Assembly: GCF_017592555.1 (NCBI RefSeq)
Contig: NZ_JAGFNS010000008.1
Location: 132,117 to 196,116 of the forward strand
Source of the DNA: Actinoplanes flavus
GTDB lineage: Bacteria; Actinomycetota; Actinomycetes; Mycobacteriales; Micromonosporaceae
DNA length: 64,000 nt
Reading direction: 5' to 3'
Part shown: positions 60,344 to 64,000 of the stretch, piece after piece
Layout: every line of letters starts with the position of its first letter
Position numbering within the stretch: position 1 is the stretch's first letter
Notes under the pieces: model-generated
The model's input: only the letters and a program-made list of their open reading frames with translations
What the model was told of the DNA's origin: nothing
The model's database searches: none
Made by a program: the position numbers and the translations under genes

Positions 60344-61483
60344 TTACCAGGGGTGGGTCCAGCCGGGACGGGTGACGCGGGTGAGGGCTTCCAGGTAGAA
60401 GTAGTCGCCCCACAGGTTTCCCTCGTCGACGCCGACGCCTTTGGGTTTGTCGTAGACGCCGTGCAGCAGCAGCGCGTTGGAGCCGGGCCGGGTCAGGGTC
60501 GAGTAGCCGTCGATCAGCGACCGCAGGATGCGCCCCGCCTCGGCCCGGTAGCGGTCGGCCCGGTTCGGGACGGCGGCGGCGAGTTCGAGGAGCCCGTTGA
60601 CCGCGATCGCGGCCGCCGAACTGTCGCGTTCCTCGCCGGTGGCCGGGTCGCGGGCGAAGATCAGGTCCCAGTGGGCGACGCCGTCGGCGGGCAGGTGGGC
60701 GAGGAAGTAGTCGGCGCAGCGGACCGCCGCCGCCAGCAGGGTGGGATCGCCGGTGTACTGGTGGTTGAGGGTGAAGCCGTAGATGCCCCACGCCTGCCCG
60801 CGCGCCCAGCAGGACTCGTCGGCGCTGCCCTGCTCGGTCTCCCCGCGCAGGGGTTCGCCGGTGGCCGGATCCCAGTAGAAGGTGTGGTAGGTGGTGTCGT
60901 CCGGCCGCAGGATGTGATCGCGCAGCTGGGCGGTGTGCCGGCGGGCGGCGGCCGCGTACCGGGGGTCGCCGGTGGTGCGGCTGGCCCAGAACAGCAGGGG
61001 TGTGTTCATCAGGCTGTCGACGATGGTGCGGCCCTGCTGTCGTGGGTCGGCGAGGTCGCCCCAGGCCTGGATGATGCCGGCGGACGGCAGCACCCGGGTG
61101 AGCAGGTGGTCGGCGGCGGCCAGCGCGGCCCGTTTGGCCTCGGGGTCACGCCCGCGCCGCCAGGCGGTGACGCACGACAGCGTGTAGAGGAAGCCGAGGT
61201 CGTGGGTGTCGAGGTCGACGCCGCCGTCGATCCGGTCGGCGAAGGCGCGCACGTGGGCGGCCGCCGCCTTCCGGTAGGTGTCGTCGCCGGTCAGGGCGTG
61301 GGCGAGCCACAGCATGCCGGGCCAGAAACTGGTGGTCCACCCGGTGTTCGCCGGCCGCGGCCGGTACCGGCCGTTGTCGGTGGTGTCACTCGGGTAACGG
61401 TCGCCGAACGCGGCGAGGTTGGCGTCGATGGTGCGCAGGGCGGCGGTCACGGCAGTTCCGGTCTGGTCGGCGATCGCCGTCAT
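60344..61483 (-). CDS. Glycoside hydrolase family 88 (unsaturated glucuronyl hydrolase)
   Basis: 379 residues. (alpha/alpha)6-barrel GH88: FWPGMLWLAHALTGDD, the first catalytic-site aspartate in LDTHDLGFLYTLS, the second in TIVDSLMNTPLLFWAS, and substrate-binding ESCWARGQAWGIYGF, ending DEGNLWGDYFYLEAL. It releases 4,5-unsaturated uronate from oligosaccharides made by polysaccharide lyases by a hydration mechanism. It has no signal peptide, so oligosaccharides would be imported by the ABC permeases encoded upstream and cleaved in the cytoplasm. Confidence 0.9.
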   Translation of the reverse strand: MTAIADQTGTAVTAALRTIDANLAAFGDRYPSDTTDNGRYRPRPANTGWTTSFWPGMLWLAHALTGDDTYRKAAAAHVRAFADRIDGGVDLDTHDLGFLYTLSCVTAWRRGRDPEAKRAALAAADHLLTRVLPSAGIIQAWGDLADPRQQGRTIVDSLMNTPLLFWASRTTGDPRYAAAARRHTAQLRDHILRPDDTTYHTFYWDPATGEPLRGETEQGSADESCWARGQAWGIYGFTLNHQYTGDPTLLAAAVRCADYFLAHLPADGVAHWDLIFARDPATGEERDSSAAAIAVNGLLELAAAVPNRADRYRAEAGRILRSLIDGYSTLTRPGSNALLLHGVYDKPKGVGVDEGNLWGDYFYLEALTRVTRPGWTHPW

Positions 61484-61504
61484 GGTGTCCTTCCGTTCGG
61501 TGGC

Positions 61505-62131
61505 TCATGCGGTCAGGGCGGGGGCCAGCGTGAATCGGCTGTTGGCCCCGACGACGTACAGCAGTGGGGCGGCCGCGACACCGATGGCGAGCGCCGGGCG
61601 GGCCGCCAGCAGTGCCTCGAACACGGCCAGCACGGTGAGCGAGAAGAGGCTCAGATACCAGCGGCGCACCGCGAGGTAGACGCCGGCGCGGGCGGCGTCG
61701 CGCAGCCGGACGGCTGGTCGTTCGGCGAGCAGGACCAGCACGAGCAGGGTGGTGACGGCGGTCAGCGTCATGGCGACGACGATCGGCGGCAGCACGGCCG
61801 CGCCGATCGGCCGCCCCCAGGCCCACCGGGCGTCCACGCCGAGGACCAGCAGCGCGAGCGTCGCGACGATCCCGGTGGTCAGCGCGCGCCGCGCCGATCG
61901 GCGCCAGGCCCGCCAAAACTCCAGGACCACACCATCGGGGTACGACCGGAGCACGGTGAACGTGGCGACCAGCGCGGGCCCGCCCAGTGGCGCGAACAGC
62001 ACCAGCAGCGGCCAGGTCCGCCCGGGGTCGCTGGTCAGCAGCACCGCGAGCAGCGGGGAGCAGGCCACCGCGAGCAGCAGGTTCGTCGTCAGGGCGAGGT
62101 GGGCGCCCCGCAGGATCCGGCCGGCGGTCAT
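61505..62131 (-). CDS. DUF624 (YesL-like) membrane protein
   Basis: 208 residues from ATG 62131, overlapping the permease stop by four bases (ATGA). Five or six membrane helices (LLLAVACSPLLAVLL, FAPLGGPALVATFTVL, LTTGIVATLALLVLGV, VVAMTLTAVTTLLVLVLL). YesL-type proteins are regularly found with sugar ABC importers and uronate genes, including the Bacillus rhamnogalacturonan locus; their role is not established. Confidence 0.82.
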   Translation of the reverse strand: MTAGRILRGAHLALTTNLLLAVACSPLLAVLLTSDPGRTWPLLVLFAPLGGPALVATFTVLRSYPDGVVLEFWRAWRRSARRALTTGIVATLALLVLGVDARWAWGRPIGAAVLPPIVVAMTLTAVTTLLVLVLLAERPAVRLRDAARAGVYLAVRRWYLSLFSLTVLAVFEALLAARPALAIGVAAAPLLYVVGANSRFTLAPALTA

Positions 62132-63012
62132 CCTTTCAGCCCCGTGGTCGCGATGCCCTCGACGAAGTAGCGCTGCCCGGCCAGGAAGATCACCAGGATC
62201 GGCAGGACGGACAGCACCGACCCCGTCATGATCAGCGCGTACTCGGCGTTGTACTGGCTGATGAACGACTTGAGACCGAGCTGGATCGTCCACAGGTCGG
62301 GGCTGCGCAGGTAGAGCAGCGGCCCGAGGTAGTCGTTCCATGTGGTGACCAGCGTGATGAGGGTGAGGCTGGCCAGCGCGGGCACGGACAGCGGCAGCAT
62401 GATCCGGCGGTAGATGCCGTACTCGCTCATGCCGTCGATGCGGGCCGCGTCGATCAGCTCGTCCGGGACGGTCTCGTAGAACTGTTTCATCAGGAACACG
62501 CCGAGCGCGCCGAACGCCTGGAGGGCCACGATCGCCCACAGCGTGTCGGTGAGCTGGAGTTTCGACATCATCACGAACTGCGGCACCATGTACGACTGCC
62601 ACGGCACGGCGAGGGTGCCGATGTAGGCGAGGAACAGCACGTCGCGGCCGGGGAAGCGGACCTTGGCGAAGCCGTACGCCGCGAAGCTGCCGGTGAACAC
62701 CTGCAACAGGGTGACCACCGCGGACAGCAGGACGGTGTTGCCCAGCCAGGTCGTCATGTCGGACTTGGACCAGATGTCGAGGTAGTTGCTCCACACCGGG
62801 TCGGTCGCGATCCACTGGACGGGGACGGTGAAGACGTCGTTGTTGCTCTTCAACGACGACATGACCATCCAGTAGAACGGCAGCAGCACCACGACGGCGG
62901 CCACGCCGAGGGTGAGGTAGCCGAGGACGCGCCGGCCCCCGGACAGCCGCCGGACCGGCTGGAGTTCGTCGTCGGCGACCCGGGACGGCGGGGTTTGCAG
63001 CAGGGTGGTCAT
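62128..63012 (-). CDS. Carbohydrate ABC transporter permease (MalG-like)
   Basis: 294 residues from ATG 63012, coupled to the preceding permease by TGATG. Six membrane helices. The MalG-type start VVLLPFYWMVMSSLKSN and the ATPase-contact EAA loop (ELIDAARIDGMSEYGIYRRI followed by MLPLSVPAL) are present. It forms the importer channel with the next gene upstream. No ATPase gene lies in the operon, as usual for actinobacteria that share an MsiK-type ATPase. Confidence 0.92.
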   Translation of the reverse strand: MTTLLQTPPSRVADDELQPVRRLSGGRRVLGYLTLGVAAVVVLLPFYWMVMSSLKSNNDVFTVPVQWIATDPVWSNYLDIWSKSDMTTWLGNTVLLSAVVTLLQVFTGSFAAYGFAKVRFPGRDVLFLAYIGTLAVPWQSYMVPQFVMMSKLQLTDTLWAIVALQAFGALGVFLMKQFYETVPDELIDAARIDGMSEYGIYRRIMLPLSVPALASLTLITLVTTWNDYLGPLLYLRSPDLWTIQLGLKSFISQYNAEYALIMTGSVLSVLPILVIFLAGQRYFVEGIATTGLKG

Positions 63013-63917
63013 CAGGCGCTCCGGCGTTTGTTGACGACGAACTGGACGACCGTCACCAGGAAGCAGATGGCGAACAGCACGACCGAGACCGCGGACGCGT
63101 AGCCGAACTGGTTCTCCTCGAAGCCCTTCTGGAAGATGTACTGCGACAGCACCAGCGTGGACTGGCCGGGCCCGCCGTCGGTCATCACCAGGATCAGGTC
63201 GAGGACCTTGAAGCTCTCGATGGTGAGCAGCACGGTGATGAAGAAGGTGGTGTGCCGCAGCCCGGGCAGGGTGACCGCGCGGAACCGCTGCCACGCGCTC
63301 GCGCCGTCGACGAGCGCCGCCTCGTACAGCTGGGCCGGGATGGTCTGCAACCCGGCGAGGAAGAGCAGCATGTAGTAGCCCATGTACCGCCAGGTGCCGA
63401 CCACGATGACGGCCGGCATCGAGGCGTCCGCCGAGGTGGTCCAGCCGGGCGGGTGGTCCACGCCGATCCATCGCAGCACCTCGTTGACCGGCCCGAACCC
63501 GGGGCTGAACAGCATGTTCCAGATCTGGGCGATGGCCACGATCGAGGTGATGTACGGGAAGAACGCGACCGTCCGGAAGAAGGCCACCCCGCGCAGTCTG
63601 CGGTTGAGCAGCAGCGCCAGCCCGAGGGAGACGCCGAGGGTGAGCGGGATGTGGAAGGCCGCGTAGTAGAGGGTGTTGCGCAGCGCCGTCCAGAAGCTGG
63701 TGTCCCGGGCCATCTGCCGGAAGTTGTCCAGCCCGGTCCAGGTGGCGCCGCCGAACACGTCCCATTCGGTGAACGCGTAGTAGAACAGCAGCACGACCGG
63801 CACCATCGTGAGGATCACGAAGCCGGCGAAGTTCGGCAGCAGGAAGGACCAGCCCACCGCGGTGTTGCGCGCGACGACCCGGCCGCGCCGGCGGCGGGTA
63901 TCGGCGATCGTCGTCAT
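63012..63917 (-). CDS. Sugar ABC transporter permease (MalF-like)
   Basis: 301 residues. MalF-type permease: SFLLPNFAGFVILTMVPVVL, YYAFTEWDVFGG, FFRTVAFFPYITSIVAIAQI, EAA loop (YEAALVDGASAWQRFRAVTL then PGLRHT) and ILVMTDGGPGQSTLVLSQYI. It is first in the visible operon; the solute-binding protein gene is expected just beyond the right edge. The substrate is inferred from the downstream GH88 to be an unsaturated uronate-containing oligosaccharide. Confidence 0.92.
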   Translation of the reverse strand: MTTIADTRRRRGRVVARNTAVGWSFLLPNFAGFVILTMVPVVLLFYYAFTEWDVFGGATWTGLDNFRQMARDTSFWTALRNTLYYAAFHIPLTLGVSLGLALLLNRRLRGVAFFRTVAFFPYITSIVAIAQIWNMLFSPGFGPVNEVLRWIGVDHPPGWTTSADASMPAVIVVGTWRYMGYYMLLFLAGLQTIPAQLYEAALVDGASAWQRFRAVTLPGLRHTTFFITVLLTIESFKVLDLILVMTDGGPGQSTLVLSQYIFQKGFEENQFGYASAVSVVLFAICFLVTVVQFVVNKRRSA

Positions 63918-63944
63918 CTGTCGGCTCCCGTTGTCGGACCGTGG

Positions 63945-64000
63945 GGCCCGCGGGGGGGGCGGGGGCCCCGGGGGGGGGCAGGGGCACGGCCCCCGGGGTG
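63945..64000. other. G-rich tract at window edge
   Basis: Several runs of 7-9 G and short C runs at the end of the window, upstream of the permease genes. It may be a natural G-rich intergenic stretch able to form G-quadruplex, or poor-quality sequence near a contig end. Confidence 0.4.

Noticed and set aside
60278..62170. 630-codon plus-strand frame over the GH88 and DUF624 genes
   Set aside because: Antisense shadow with low-complexity Gly/Gln/Arg content.
1..64000. Mobile element, prophage, CRISPR, tRNA or rRNA
   Set aside because: No transposase, integrase, regularly spaced repeats, cloverleaf or rRNA-like stretch was recognised by eye on either strand; a tRNA could still be missed without a scan.

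Overview
The window looks like the chromosome of a high-GC actinomycete, most likely Micromonosporaceae (Actinoplanes-like). The signs are very strong third-position G/C bias in all real genes, frequent GTG and TTG starts, 1-4 base stop/start overlaps inside operons, two mycothiol-type DinB/MDMPI proteins, many one-component regulators, and a TPR/STAND/CHAT gene content typical of multicellular actinobacteria. No rRNA, tRNA, CRISPR array, IS element, phage gene or integrase was recognised. The genus is inference.

Layout. 1-7.9 kb: a secreted PQQ-type sugar dehydrogenase cut by the left edge, a GNAT acetyltransferase, a beta-carbonic anhydrase, a DUF1877 gene with an abnormal end, an SDR, a HAD phosphatase, and a two-gene PAS/PP2C/HATPase/STAS plus GAF/STAS signalling operon. 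8.3-14.8 kb: a four-gene operon encoding a TPR-CHAT caspase-like protease, a second TPR protein, a small protein and a membrane protein. This matches the predicted CATRA (CASPASE/TPR-repeat-associated) conflict systems and is the most interesting system here. 14.7-20.7 kb: a molybdopterin oxidoreductase/DUF1028 pair, a YdjM-like membrane hydrolase, small unknown genes, and an AbiEii-type nucleotidyltransferase. 20.7-28.6 kb: a TetR-controlled catabolic operon (AtuA-like protein, biotin-dependent acyl-CoA carboxylase beta and alpha, acyl-CoA dehydrogenase, enoyl-CoA hydratase) for branched acyl-CoA or acyclic terpenoid breakdown.

28.6-36.7 kb: a micro-ORF with a structured leader, an XRE regulator, gene remnants, GrpB and MDMPI proteins, a PadR-controlled membrane protein, and a MocR regulator divergent from a cystathionine-gamma-synthase-like enzyme. 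37-43.4 kb: an MMPL exporter under its own TetR, a TPR protein, a small repeat protein, an unusual PhzF homologue, and an ArsR-SRPBCC fusion. 43.5-57.5 kb: a secreted LamG-like protein, a membrane NACHT ATPase, a lipoprotein solute-binding protein translationally coupled to a diguanylate cyclase, a secreted CE2-type esterase behind a CebR/LacI-like operator, pyridoxal kinase, a CHAT-less TPR protein, dodecin, and a cytoplasmic NB-ARC/TPR STAND protein.

57.7-64 kb: a polysaccharide-uronate utilisation locus, read on the minus strand: ABC sugar permeases, a DUF624 protein, GH88 unsaturated glucuronyl hydrolase, an IolB-type isomerase and a KduD-like dehydrogenase. A Gfo/Idh/MocA oxidoreductase faces it. 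The binding protein gene should lie just right of the window. The same 14-base palindrome occurs upstream of the sugar dehydrogenase (left end) and the CE2 esterase, suggesting shared carbohydrate control. Several convergent gene pairs are separated by strong GC hairpins that probably act as bidirectional terminators.
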